Assembly: GCA_035384605.1 (NCBI GenBank)
Contig: DAOOIV010000015.1
Location: 1 to 64,000, forward strand
Direction: 5' to 3'
DNA: 64,000 nt
Origin: Phycisphaerae bacterium
Lineage (GTDB): Bacteria; Planctomycetota; Phycisphaerae; UBA1845; PWPN01
The position numbers were made by a program, and so were the translations under genes. Below are positions 26,391-33,640 of the stretch, piece by piece. The first letter of the stretch is position 1. Each line of letters opens with the position of its first letter. The notes under the pieces are model-generated. The model saw nothing but the letters and a program-made list of their open reading frames with translations, ran no database searches and had not been told where the DNA came from.

Positions 26391-26458
26391 TCCACTGGTG
26401 CCGATGTCGAACTGACCCAGTGGTGTGGGTGTCGACCTGATCCAGTGGTGCCAACGCC
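26384..26458. repeat. Three tandem 25-bp repeats over the ilvN stop codon
   Basis: Three consecutive 25-bp units start at 26384, 26409 and 26434. Each has the form GANCTGAyCCAsTGGTG followed by eight less conserved bases, mostly ending GTC or GCC. The ilvN TGA (26388-26390) is part of the first unit. Confidence 0.8.
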
Positions 26459-26531
26459 CTCGTCGGCAGTCTCTTTCCGCTGGCATCAAAATCCCTTCAG
26501 GGGGGTTTGCCGCCACAGACGGGCTGATAGG

Positions 26532-26550
26532 CCGGCCGTGATACGGCCGG
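26532..26550 (+). terminator. Hairpin after ilvN, possible terminator
   Basis: CCGGCCGT-GAT-ACGGCCGG is a perfect 8-bp GC-rich stem with a 3-nt loop, followed by TTTGCGG. The T-run is short, so it is a weak intrinsic terminator or only a transcript end stabiliser. Confidence 0.45.
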
Positions 26551-26590
26551 TTTGCGGTTGCCCGCGGTTCTTCTTCCTTTCTATGGTCTC

Positions 26591-26640
26591 AGCCCGTTTC
26601 AACGGGCTTACCTGACAAGGACATGCCCGTTAAGACGGGC
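26591..26640. repeat. Two successive GCCCGTT/AACGGGC hairpins
   Basis: AGCCCGTTTCAACGGGCT (26591-26608) and GCCCGTTAAGACGGGC (26625-26640) share the same arm sequence and lie 16 bp apart. They sit in the 482-bp gap between ilvN and the Uma2-like gene, where no coding sequence was seen between 26391 and about 26830. Confidence 0.6.
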
Positions 26641-26827
26641 TTGATGGGGTAACACAGAGAAGGAGGAATTGGCCGACCGTGAACCAGTCGTCAAACGGCC
26701 GGCCTGTTTGCCCTTCGGGAGAGACCGCTGAAGCGGTCTGGCTTGCGTTCACGACAACCGGGTCAGCCGCGAGAAGTGCCGCCGCTTCTGTCATGGGCTC
26801 CGTCGGCCTCGGCCGCGAACTCGTGAC

Positions 26828-26856
26828 TGTCTTGTGGAGCACCGAATCGCTATAAT
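26828..26856 (+). promoter_or_regulatory. Possible promoter of the Uma2-like gene
   Basis: TATAAT at 26851-26856 is a full consensus -10. The -35 candidate TGTCTT at 26828-26833 (17-bp spacing) is poor. The implied start near 26863 gives a very short leader before the ATG at 26873. Confidence 0.4.
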
Positions 26857-26872
26857 GGGCCGGAGATGGCTC

Positions 26873-27523
26873 ATGCTGACACTTGATGCCAAGCACATCC
26901 GTGAGCTGCGAGAAGACCTCCAGCATCTTGCTCCGCCCTATCAGCTGCGCAAATACGAGGCGACAATCGAGGACTACGAAGAGCCGGCCCACGAAGACCT
27001 GCGATGTGAGTACCTTGATGAAGTACAGATTGTGCATTCACCGGCATCGGTTCAACACGAAGAAAGGCTCATATTCCTGGCCACGCTGCTGAACACGGTC
27101 GTTGCCGGACGCCGGCTCGGTAGGATGTACGCCTCCAATGCGGTCATGCAGCTTGGCGAGCGGCGGTTTTGCCCGGACTTGTCCTATCTGGCGGCCGAGC
27201 ACACGGATCGCATCCGCGGGACGCGGGTCGTCGGGCCGACGGACCTGGTCGTCGAGATGGCATTTACAGATACGCGGGAGTACGACTTGGGCGAGAAGCA
27301 CGCCGCCTGTCATCAGGGCCGGATCCCGAAGATCTGGTTCATCAACGCGGACCACAAGCAGGTTCAGGTGAACGTGCTCGAAGGCGAAGTCCACCTGACC
27401 AACACGTTCACCAACGGACGGTTCGACGGTCGCATCTTGCCGGGCATTTCGATCGAGGTAAACTGGTTCTGGACGGAGCCGCTCCCAAATCCGTTGGAGT
27501 GTCTCAAGACCGCGACCAAGTGA
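26873..27523 (+). CDS. Uma2 family (DUF820) PD-(D/E)XK-like protein
   Basis: 216 aa. The C-terminal half follows the Uma2/DUF820 pattern: CPDLSYLAAEH, then PTDLVVEMAFTDTREYDLGEKHAACHQGRIPKIWFIN. The Asp in PDLSY, the Glu in VVEM and the Lys in GEKH fit the PD-(D/E)XK nuclease core. The biological role of these abundant proteins is unproven; many are linked to mobile or repeat-rich DNA. The ATG at 26873 has GGAGA 6 nt upstream. Starts at 26834 (GTG) and 26855 (ATG) are in frame but lie at or before the TATAAT box. It stands alone after a repeat-rich gap. Confidence 0.8.
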   Translation: MLTLDAKHIRELREDLQHLAPPYQLRKYEATIEDYEEPAHEDLRCEYLDEVQIVHSPASVQHEERLIFLATLLNTVVAGRRLGRMYASNAVMQLGERRFCPDLSYLAAEHTDRIRGTRVVGPTDLVVEMAFTDTREYDLGEKHAACHQGRIPKIWFINADHKQVQVNVLEGEVHLTNTFTNGRFDGRILPGISIEVNWFWTEPLPNPLECLKTATK

Positions 27524-27607
27524 GGGCTGCCCTGACGTAGCGAGGTGGTCGATTGGCCGGTGGGGGTGGCCCTTGACGTTGATGCCGGCACATGCGTTGA
27601 GAAACCC

Positions 27608-28177
27608 ATGCCTGTCGAGGTGGAAGCCAAGATCAAAGTGGATTCGCACGAAGCCGTGTTGGAAAGGCTCTCATCGTTGCGAGCCATGCGAATCTGCCGG
27701 GTGTTGGAGACCAATCATATCTTCGACAACCGGGATCGTACGCTGTTGTCGAGCGGACGCGGCCTGCGGGTTCGAATCTGCCGGGCCGAGGACGGCAATG
27801 ACCCGCCTGCTACGCTGACCTACAAGGGACCTCGTATCCAGGGGCCCCTCAAGACCCGCGAGGAAATCGAGATCGCAACGGACGACGGCGAGGCCTGTAA
27901 GGAACTCATCCAGGCCCTGGGGTTCGTCGAGGTGTTGTGCTTCGAAAAACGGCGGGAAACCTGGCGACTGGGCGACTGCACGATCGAACTCGATGAGATT
28001 CCCTACCTGGGCCGCTATATCGAGATCGAGGGACCTGATGAGGCTGCCGTCGTGCAGGCCCAGCGGGCTCTGGGCTTCGGCGAGTGCCGGACCGTCCGCC
28101 AGAGCTATGTCTCGCTCCTGGTTGAGCATTGCCGCAGGAACGGTTTGGCGATCGACCGCATTGCCTTTGCCTCCTGA
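27608..28177 (+). CDS. CYTH domain protein (class IV adenylate cyclase / triphosphatase family)
   Basis: 189 aa. The N-terminal hallmark ExExK is present as E4-V-E6-A-K8 (MPVEVEAKIKV). Basic and acidic strands of the triphosphate tunnel follow: LRVRICR, ATLTYKGPR, TREEIEIA, FEKRRETWRL, CTIELDEIPYLGRYIEIEG. The enzyme acts on a triphosphate such as ATP, thiamine triphosphate or inorganic triphosphate; cAMP formation versus hydrolysis cannot be decided. The text DEIPYLGRYIEIEG fits the CyaB-like (class IV) branch. The ATG at 27608 was chosen because the motif must be close to the N-terminus. The YbaK-like gene follows after 57 bp. Confidence 0.87.
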   Translation: MPVEVEAKIKVDSHEAVLERLSSLRAMRICRVLETNHIFDNRDRTLLSSGRGLRVRICRAEDGNDPPATLTYKGPRIQGPLKTREEIEIATDDGEACKELIQALGFVEVLCFEKRRETWRLGDCTIELDEIPYLGRYIEIEGPDEAAVVQAQRALGFGECRTVRQSYVSLLVEHCRRNGLAIDRIAFAS

Positions 28178-28234
28178 AGTATTTTGCGGATACCGACGGC
28201 AGGTTCTTGAAAGGCTCGCGCAACGTAGAAGACC

Positions 28235-28699
28235 ATGTCCGATACTAATGCGGTCAAGTGGCTCCGATCCCAGGGCGTACCATTCGAGGTGCTCGAATAC
28301 ACCTTCACCGAGGTGGGAGCCGACCGTGCGGCCGAGGCCGTCGGCCGTCCGCTCGAATCGTGCTGCAAGACACTGATCGTCAAGGCTGTGGGCAAGGCCT
28401 TCTGGGTGGCCATCGTGCCCGGCGATCAGCGATTCGACACTCGAAAGATGGCCGGAGCCATCGGTGCGGCCGAGGCGGAACTGGCCGAGCATGACGAGGC
28501 CGAGAAAATCACCGGTTACCGCGTCGGTGGAATCTCGCCGTTCGCTATGCGGCGCCAGTTGCCCGTGGTCATCGAGGAATCATTGTTGGCCCTCGACAGA
28601 ATCATCGTTAATGGCGGCCGTCGCGGCGTGCTCGTGGAGATGGCCACCGAAGACGTCGTGCGCCTCCTCAACGCCAGGCCCGCCGACATCTGCGCGTAA
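28235..28699 (+). CDS. YbaK/EbsC-type aminoacyl-tRNA deacylase
   Basis: 154 aa, a single YbaK-like editing domain. CCKTLIVKAVGKAFWVAIVPGD contains the essential Lys (Lys45). VGGISPFAMRRQLPVVIEESLL is the typical C-terminal signature for this superfamily, and NGGRRGVLVEMATEDVVRLL ends it. Members hydrolyse mischarged tRNA, classically Cys-tRNA(Pro). It follows the CYTH gene on the same strand; the pairing suggests no shared pathway. Confidence 0.9.
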   Translation: MSDTNAVKWLRSQGVPFEVLEYTFTEVGADRAAEAVGRPLESCCKTLIVKAVGKAFWVAIVPGDQRFDTRKMAGAIGAAEAELAEHDEAEKITGYRVGGISPFAMRRQLPVVIEESLLALDRIIVNGGRRGVLVEMATEDVVRLLNARPADICA

Positions 28700-28775
28700 C
28701 GGTCAAGGCACCGGCAGGGCGGGGAGGGTGTGCGCTGCCACTCCGGTCACAACCGCGACCTTGTCCCCTGGCTGG

Positions 28776-30683
28776 TCAGTTGGACAGCCCGGTGATCTCC
28801 GGAATCCATACGGTCATTTCGCCCGCTTCGCGGTTGTCCCAGATGCAATAGGGCACGGCGGTCAGCTCGACCGGTTCGGCATGCGCTGGTGCCGCCAGAT
28901 ACAGCTTGTCCTTCCAGTCGCGAGCCGGGCACCTGAGGCCCTGGGCCTTGATCGTCATGATGCCGCCGAGCATGTTGGGCCTGAACTCTGTCTTGAGTTC
29001 GGCATCTCGCGGCAGAACCAGATCAAACACCTTGCCGCCGTTGTCGACCGCTTCCAGACAGAAGACCATCGGACCGCGTTGGAGGGCTACCCGCCCGCGG
29101 TTTGCGGCCACGTTCGGATGAGCCTGGATTCGCCGGACCGGCATCGCCATGTCCATCTCGATCGCGTCGCCGGCTTTCCACTGCCGCCGGATCACCGCAT
29201 ATCCCTTGTCCATGGTCGGGTTGGGGATCGCCGTTCCGTTCAGACTGACCGTAACCTGCTCGCACCAGTCGGGTACGCGGAGATTGATCGCGAACTCGGC
29301 CGGCTCCCTGGGCGTCACCTTGATCTTCACTTTGCCCTCCCACGGATACTTCGTGTCAACAGCCAGCTTGACCTCACCAGACTTGAGCGCGACGGTCCCC
29401 TCACCCGCCATGTATAAGTTGACCCAGACGCCGTCGTCAGACTGGCTGTAAGCATACCCCGGCACCTGTGGCATCACCCGGACGATATTCGTCGGGCAGC
29501 AGGCGCAGCCGTACCATGGCTGGCGGTGGTGCTCGCCCTTGCTCGAAAGCGGGTTGACGTAGAAAAACGCGTCACCTTTCAGCGAGACCGAGGACGGAAA
29601 TGCGTTATACAGCTCTCGCTCGAGCACGTCGGCAAAACGGCTCTCTCCGTGCAGCATCAGCATCCGGTGGGCCCAGAATGCAAGGCCGATGCCGGCGCAG
29701 GTCTCGGCGTATGCCGAGTCGTTGGGCAGTTCGTAGGCTCCCCCGAAGGCCTCGCCTTCGTGCCGGGCTCCGACGCCGCCGGTAATGTACATTTTCCGAG
29801 TCACGACGTCGTGCCATATCGTGTCGAGAGTCTGCAGGTATTCCTTGTCGCCGGTAATCGCCGCAACGTCGGTCACACCCGAGTAGAGATACATCGCCCG
29901 TACCGCGTGGCCGACGATCTCCTTCTGTTGCTTGATCGGGATGTGGTCTTGGCGGTACTCAGCGCCCTTTTCGGGTTTGGTGCCGCGGGCGGCAAGAAAA
30001 TACTCCGCCAGCTTGAGGTACCGCTCTTCGCCGGTCTTGCGGTACAGCTTGACAAGGGCCAGCTCGATCTCCTCATGGCCGGGCACGCCGTGCCGCTTGT
30101 CAAACCCAAAAATGCCCTCGATGTGGTGTATGAATCTGCGGGCGACGTCCAGGAAGTCGGTCCTGCCGGTCGCGTCAGCCCACGCCACGGCCGCCTCGGT
30201 CAGGTGTCCGGCACAGTAGAGCTCGTGCATTTTCGGCAGATCGGTCCACCGCTTGTCCGGCTCCATGACCGTGTAGTAGGCGTTGAGATAGCCGTCGGGC
30301 TGCTGGGCCGCCGCGATCCTGGCGATGATGTCGACAACGCGGGCGTCCATCTCCTTGTCCGGATGAGCGGCCAGTATGTAGGCTGCCCCCTCAAGCACCT
30401 TGTAGACGTCTGAGTCGTTGAAATAGGCACCTTCGTATTTGCCTTGCATCTTGCCGGCGGCCTTGTCGAAGTTGGAGATCCGGCCGGTTTCCTCACACAT
30501 CTTGATATTGTGCGGCAGCGTGACCGTCCGGTTGATCTCCAGCCGCGGCGCCCAGAACGAATCAGTCAGCTTGACCTGTGTCGGCGCAACCGCCTTCATC
30601 TTCGCAATCCCCATCTCGCCGGCAACCGCCATCGACGCCATGAATACCGCTGCTGCGGCCACAAACGTGATCCTGGACTCCAT
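28776..30683 (-). CDS. GH127 beta-L-arabinofuranosidase-like enzyme
   Basis: 635 aa with a signal peptide (MESRITFVAAAAVFMASMAVA). It is an (alpha/alpha)6 barrel of the former DUF1680 family. Zinc and catalytic residues of GH127 can be matched: AYAETCAG gives Glu327 and Cys329, and YGCACCPTN gives the adjacent Cys395-Cys396 pair, one of which is the nucleophile. C-terminal beta domains run from about residue 440, with GEVKLAVDTKYPWEGKVKI and RGPMVFCLE. It releases beta-L-arabinofuranose or a related sugar outside the cytoplasm. GAGGTGGAGC precedes the ATG at 30683. It lies 95 bp downstream of the nucleotidyltransferase gene and may be in the same transcript, but I see no functional link. Confidence 0.92.
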   Translation of the reverse strand: MESRITFVAAAAVFMASMAVAGEMGIAKMKAVAPTQVKLTDSFWAPRLEINRTVTLPHNIKMCEETGRISNFDKAAGKMQGKYEGAYFNDSDVYKVLEGAAYILAAHPDKEMDARVVDIIARIAAAQQPDGYLNAYYTVMEPDKRWTDLPKMHELYCAGHLTEAAVAWADATGRTDFLDVARRFIHHIEGIFGFDKRHGVPGHEEIELALVKLYRKTGEERYLKLAEYFLAARGTKPEKGAEYRQDHIPIKQQKEIVGHAVRAMYLYSGVTDVAAITGDKEYLQTLDTIWHDVVTRKMYITGGVGARHEGEAFGGAYELPNDSAYAETCAGIGLAFWAHRMLMLHGESRFADVLERELYNAFPSSVSLKGDAFFYVNPLSSKGEHHRQPWYGCACCPTNIVRVMPQVPGYAYSQSDDGVWVNLYMAGEGTVALKSGEVKLAVDTKYPWEGKVKIKVTPREPAEFAINLRVPDWCEQVTVSLNGTAIPNPTMDKGYAVIRRQWKAGDAIEMDMAMPVRRIQAHPNVAANRGRVALQRGPMVFCLEAVDNGGKVFDLVLPRDAELKTEFRPNMLGGIMTIKAQGLRCPARDWKDKLYLAAPAHAEPVELTAVPYCIWDNREAGEMTVWIPEITGLSN

Positions 30684-30778
30684 GCTCCACCTCGTCTGAC
30701 TGCAATTGAACCGTAATCTCACAAGAGTCGATAGGATACGACAGATGTGTCGGGGAAGCGAGATCAGCCCGTATCGTC

Positions 30779-31954
30779 TTATACGGATGCGGGGCGAGTG
30801 CGGCAGAATCGCCGTGTCAGGCGACGGCCGATCCGAACGGCGTGGGCCACCAGCGGCCAGCCGGGATGGCGGCCGTGGTAGAGTTGGGCCAGGTGCGATC
30901 GGGCAGGGAGCAGCACGGCCCGAAGGTAGCCAAGCTTGAATCGGACGCCCGGCGTACAGAGCACGTTCACTGCGACGGCGGCCAGCGGGTGTGCGGCGTC
31001 GCGCGGACTCTGAACCAAGGCAAGCCTGTCCCTCCACCCGGCGCGGCAACCCTTCAACGCGGAGAGCGTCCGTTCCAGATACACCGAGCCTTCGCCGAAC
31101 AGGCTGTCAACGTGCTCGAGGACGACGCGTACCGGCCAACCGATCTTCCATCTCTGACACTTGTCCACCAGCCTCCTGATGTCCAGGCGGTCGCCGTACC
31201 GATCCAGCCACAGCTTGAGGTCATAAAGCCATTTTAACTCTGCCGCGCCGTGACAGGCCGCATGCACCGCCAGGTGGATCAGCATGTTCTCGACGTTGGG
31301 AATCTGCACCGTCAATCGCCCGTACCTCACCGGCATCGGCTCATCCCACATGGCATGATCCGGCAGCGTCACTGCATAGCGCAGCGGCCGGAACGGGCGA
31401 ACATGCAAATCAATCTTGACTTCCGGACGGCAGGGCAGGAAGTACTCCCGCTCATAGTAAAAACGTGGGTAGAAGTCTTCGTTGACCAGATCGGGCCCCG
31501 GACGGCAGCCAAGGCTTGTGAGTGCGGCGTCGGCTCGCTGCGCGTCAGATGGGCGGATCAACAGATCGACATCCATCATCGGTCGCAGGCCGAGTCCGTC
31601 GTAGAGCGCGGCGTTCAGCGCCGCCCCCTTGAGCACCAGAAAGGCAATCCCGGCTTTCTGCAGGCATGCGAGTATCGGTTCGGTCTTCTCCAGGCCGTAG
31701 GCTGCTGCCGCCGCTACGTGCTGCCTGTAGGAATCAAGCTGGATTGCCGCCGACCGGGGGATTTCCACCTCTCGCGCTGCCATGTTCCGGGCAACGGCGC
31801 CCCCCACGCCCGACGAGCATGCGTGATCTACGACTTGGCTCCACAGACCGTCGCGCCAGAGCCCCTCGACCGCCATAAGGGTTCGGTCCGTGAGGCAATC
31901 CGCCACAAGCCGATTAAGCCGATCAGTCGAAGGGTCTGCAATGCCGTGCGCCAA
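30779..31954 (-). CDS. NTP_transf_5-type nucleotidyltransferase
   Basis: About 391 aa from a TTG at 31954, one base after the kinase stop codon; GTG at 31906 is an alternative start. The family core is LVLKGAALNAALYDGLGLRPMMDVDLLIRP, here with metal-binding Asp128 and Asp130 in MDVDLLI. It is followed by KIDLHVRPFRP and VENMLIHLAVHAACHG. The C-terminal third is basic (RIGRRLTRRFCRTRP). This family accompanies HPr-kinase-like and PqqD-like genes in some lasso-peptide clusters, where it is thought to help tailor the peptide. Here it closes an operon of short peptide, PqqD-like and kinase-like genes, which points to nucleotidyl or phosphoryl modification of that peptide. Confidence 0.85.
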   Translation of the reverse strand: MAHGIADPSTDRLNRLVADCLTDRTLMAVEGLWRDGLWSQVVDHACSSGVGGAVARNMAAREVEIPRSAAIQLDSYRQHVAAAAAYGLEKTEPILACLQKAGIAFLVLKGAALNAALYDGLGLRPMMDVDLLIRPSDAQRADAALTSLGCRPGPDLVNEDFYPRFYYEREYFLPCRPEVKIDLHVRPFRPLRYAVTLPDHAMWDEPMPVRYGRLTVQIPNVENMLIHLAVHAACHGAAELKWLYDLKLWLDRYGDRLDIRRLVDKCQRWKIGWPVRVVLEHVDSLFGEGSVYLERTLSALKGCRAGWRDRLALVQSPRDAAHPLAAVAVNVLCTPGVRFKLGYLRAVLLPARSHLAQLYHGRHPGWPLVAHAVRIGRRLTRRFCRTRPASV

Positions 31955-31955
31955 G

Positions 31956-32912
31956 CTACACCCCCGACCCGACTTCACGAGTAAAGAAAGCCTCAACCAG
32001 GTCGCACGTCGTTGCGAGATGACCGCAGCGAAGCCGGTAGCACCCGGCCCGCTCAACCACATCCGCCAGCAGGTTGAAGCCCGTCGCCCGGAACCTGCCG
32101 AAGTTGAAGGCGCAGCGAGTCAGTTCAAAAACCGTCTGGGCCCGAGACACGCGTTCGATGACCGGCGTGGTCGAGCGATTGATCTCGGGGAAAACCACCA
32201 TTCCAACCCGGCAACGGTCGGCGACCACGTCGGGGCGGATCCTCAGAGGATTCAACAGCGTTACCTGCCCCTTCTCGCCCTTGTAGTAAACGCGGTCGGT
32301 ATCAATCGGCAGGCGCAAGCGCCGAAGAACCTCGAAAGATCCCGCCTTGATGCATAATGCCTTGGGATAGGGTTCCAGCAGCCGCGTCTCAGGATCAAGC
32401 AGGGCAAACTCATCGGACAAGTAAGACCAGCCCCGGCTGAGCAGGGCGGCCGCCAGCGTCGTCTTCCCTTGTCCCGGCTGACCCGGACAAATGATCGCCA
32501 CGCCGTCACGCGCCACCACCGAGGCGTGGATCTGCAGGTATTCCGACAATCGCGTGGCGACCATGGTGTTGATCGCCCATTCCACATGCGGGAGAACCTC
32601 GTTCTCGCTGCGCATCGCGAACAGCCTCTCGCCGTTGGCAACCACGTGATAGTAACGCCGAAGCGATCGTGCGGACCGCTTGACAATCACCTCGATGGCG
32701 AACTCGTTGCCGGTCGGCTCTTCGATCGAGTAAGCACGATACAACTCGTGAAAATCAGTCGCAACGCCCGTCAGGATGCTGGCCAGAGACACGGGCACCG
32801 GCCCGATTCGATAATGGCGGACCTCGGGCTTGGGGCCGAACAGGCAGAAGCCGACGCGCGATCGCTGCGAATCCGATACATCGGTCACGTTGGGAGGCGC
32901 AAGCCGGGTCAT
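31956..32912 (-). CDS. HPr kinase/phosphorylase-related kinase
   Basis: 318 aa. The C-terminal half is an HprK-type kinase domain: LQIHASVV (His129) precedes the P-loop GQPGQGKTTLAAALL (Gly144-Lys150-Thr151), and YLSDEFALLDP follows at about 165-174. No HPr gene is nearby, and the N-terminal 100 residues do not look like the HprK sensor domain. Relatives in the lasso-peptide kinase group (PadeK/ThcK type) phosphorylate the C-terminal Ser of a precursor peptide; the adjacent short peptide here also ends in Ser. Its start codon overlaps the PqqD stop codon (ATGA at 32909-32912), so the two are translationally coupled. Confidence 0.87.
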   Translation of the reverse strand: MTRLAPPNVTDVSDSQRSRVGFCLFGPKPEVRHYRIGPVPVSLASILTGVATDFHELYRAYSIEEPTGNEFAIEVIVKRSARSLRRYYHVVANGERLFAMRSENEVLPHVEWAINTMVATRLSEYLQIHASVVARDGVAIICPGQPGQGKTTLAAALLSRGWSYLSDEFALLDPETRLLEPYPKALCIKAGSFEVLRRLRLPIDTDRVYYKGEKGQVTLLNPLRIRPDVVADRCRVGMVVFPEINRSTTPVIERVSRAQTVFELTRCAFNFGRFRATGFNLLADVVERAGCYRLRCGHLATTCDLVEAFFTREVGSGV

Positions 32913-33250
32913 GGGGCCGACTCGATCAATCCGTTCTCGGTCAGGCGCGACAGGGTGGCCCGAACATCGTCGCGAATCGCGGCCAACGGATTGTCCTGTT
33001 GGGCGTTCGGCTCGAACCCCGCCGCAACTTCCAGAGTAATGTCTTCAACGTCTCGATGGCCGTTGCAGCAATTCCAGATGAACCAGGCCGTACGATTAAG
33101 ATAGTGGACCGCATGGTGTGCAGGATCGTAGAGAACGGCCTCGTCATCGAACGTACGACAACAAAGGCCCTCGCGCCGGATAGGCATCCAGCGCCGTTGG
33201 TCGCCCGGGGAGTCCTTCCGTGAACCTGCCGACATCGTCATGGGATCCAT
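32909..33250 (-). CDS. PqqD-like peptide-binding protein (RRE)
   Basis: 113 aa from the ATG at 33250; ATG at 33241 or a later Met are also possible, and TTG at 33262 is in frame. The core VLYDPAHHAVHYLNRTAWFIWNCC, GHRDVEDITLEV and VRATLSRLTENGLIE matches the winged-helix PqqD fold that grips leader peptides in RiPP pathways. It lies 17 bp after the short-peptide gene and overlaps the kinase gene by 4 bp. The likely role is to present the peptide to the kinase and nucleotidyltransferase. A CC pair (WNCCNG) lies just after the third strand and helix. Confidence 0.87.
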   Translation of the reverse strand: MDPMTMSAGSRKDSPGDQRRWMPIRREGLCCRTFDDEAVLYDPAHHAVHYLNRTAWFIWNCCNGHRDVEDITLEVAAGFEPNAQQDNPLAAIRDDVRATLSRLTENGLIESAP

Positions 33251-33267
33251 TAGCCGCGCCAATCACT

Positions 33268-33528
33268 TCACGAGTAGATCCGCGACGCGCACGCCGGACG
33301 CGGCCGCAACAGCAACACTACCGGAGATACATAGGCCAATTTGCGCACCGAACAACTGAGGAAGCGTCGCCGCGTCCCGCTTGAGTCCAGCTCTTGGGAA
33401 GCAGGAGCCTCTGATGCGATCACACCGGCCTGCGGCTCCTCCCGTTCCTCCGCAAGGGGACTGCTTTCCAGTCGACGATTATCCACCCAGAAGTCTCCCA
33501 TTCTTCTGACAACCCTCGCGCAGTCCAC
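33268..33528 (-). CDS. Short peptide, candidate precursor for the PqqD/kinase locus
   Basis: 86 aa. The start is GTG at 33528 with GGAGGG about 5 nt upstream; an ATG at 33501 would shorten it by nine residues. The first 50 residues are polar and acidic. Then come TRRRFL (52-57), which resembles a twin-arginine motif, a hydrophobic stretch KLAYVSPVVLLL with a YxxP motif (Tyr66 to Pro69), and the end RPRPACASRIYS. YxxP is the leader motif recognised by PqqD-like RREs in lasso systems. The last residue is Ser86, the kind of residue phosphorylated by HprK-like lasso kinases. The gene lies directly before the PqqD-like gene. Whether it is a modified peptide or a small exported protein is open. Confidence 0.6.
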   Translation of the reverse strand: MDCARVVRRMGDFWVDNRRLESSPLAEEREEPQAGVIASEAPASQELDSSGTRRRFLSCSVRKLAYVSPVVLLLRPRPACASRIYS

Positions 33529-33605
33529 CGCCGCCCTCCACCATGGTTATCGGCCATTCTTCGCCGGGTTTCGAGTCAAAAGACGAGGGCCCAAAACCGG
33601 TCAGC

Positions 33606-33623
33606 AGAACGGCCGGCCGCTCT
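33606..33623 (-). terminator. Hairpin after the isochorismatase-like gene
   Basis: On the minus strand AGAGCGG-CCGG-CCGTTCT forms a 7-bp stem including one G-U pair, 18 bp beyond the stop of the gene ending at 33641. No T-run follows directly, so termination is only possible, not shown. Confidence 0.3.
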
Positions 33624-33640
33624 GTTATCGGACTGCCCGA

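Noticed and set aside
26384..26640. CRISPR array
   Set aside because: The 25-bp units are directly adjacent with no spacers and the following hairpins are different sequences.
30684..31049. Upstream extension of the GH127 gene by 122 residues
   Set aside because: The extension runs into the nucleotidyltransferase gene and lacks a signal peptide; the ATG at 30683 has a ribosome site and signal.
30779..33528. A complete lasso-peptide cluster
   Set aside because: No asparagine-synthetase-like cyclase, transglutaminase-like protease or ABC exporter is encoded in or beside the locus, so only a relationship to lasso tailoring is claimed.
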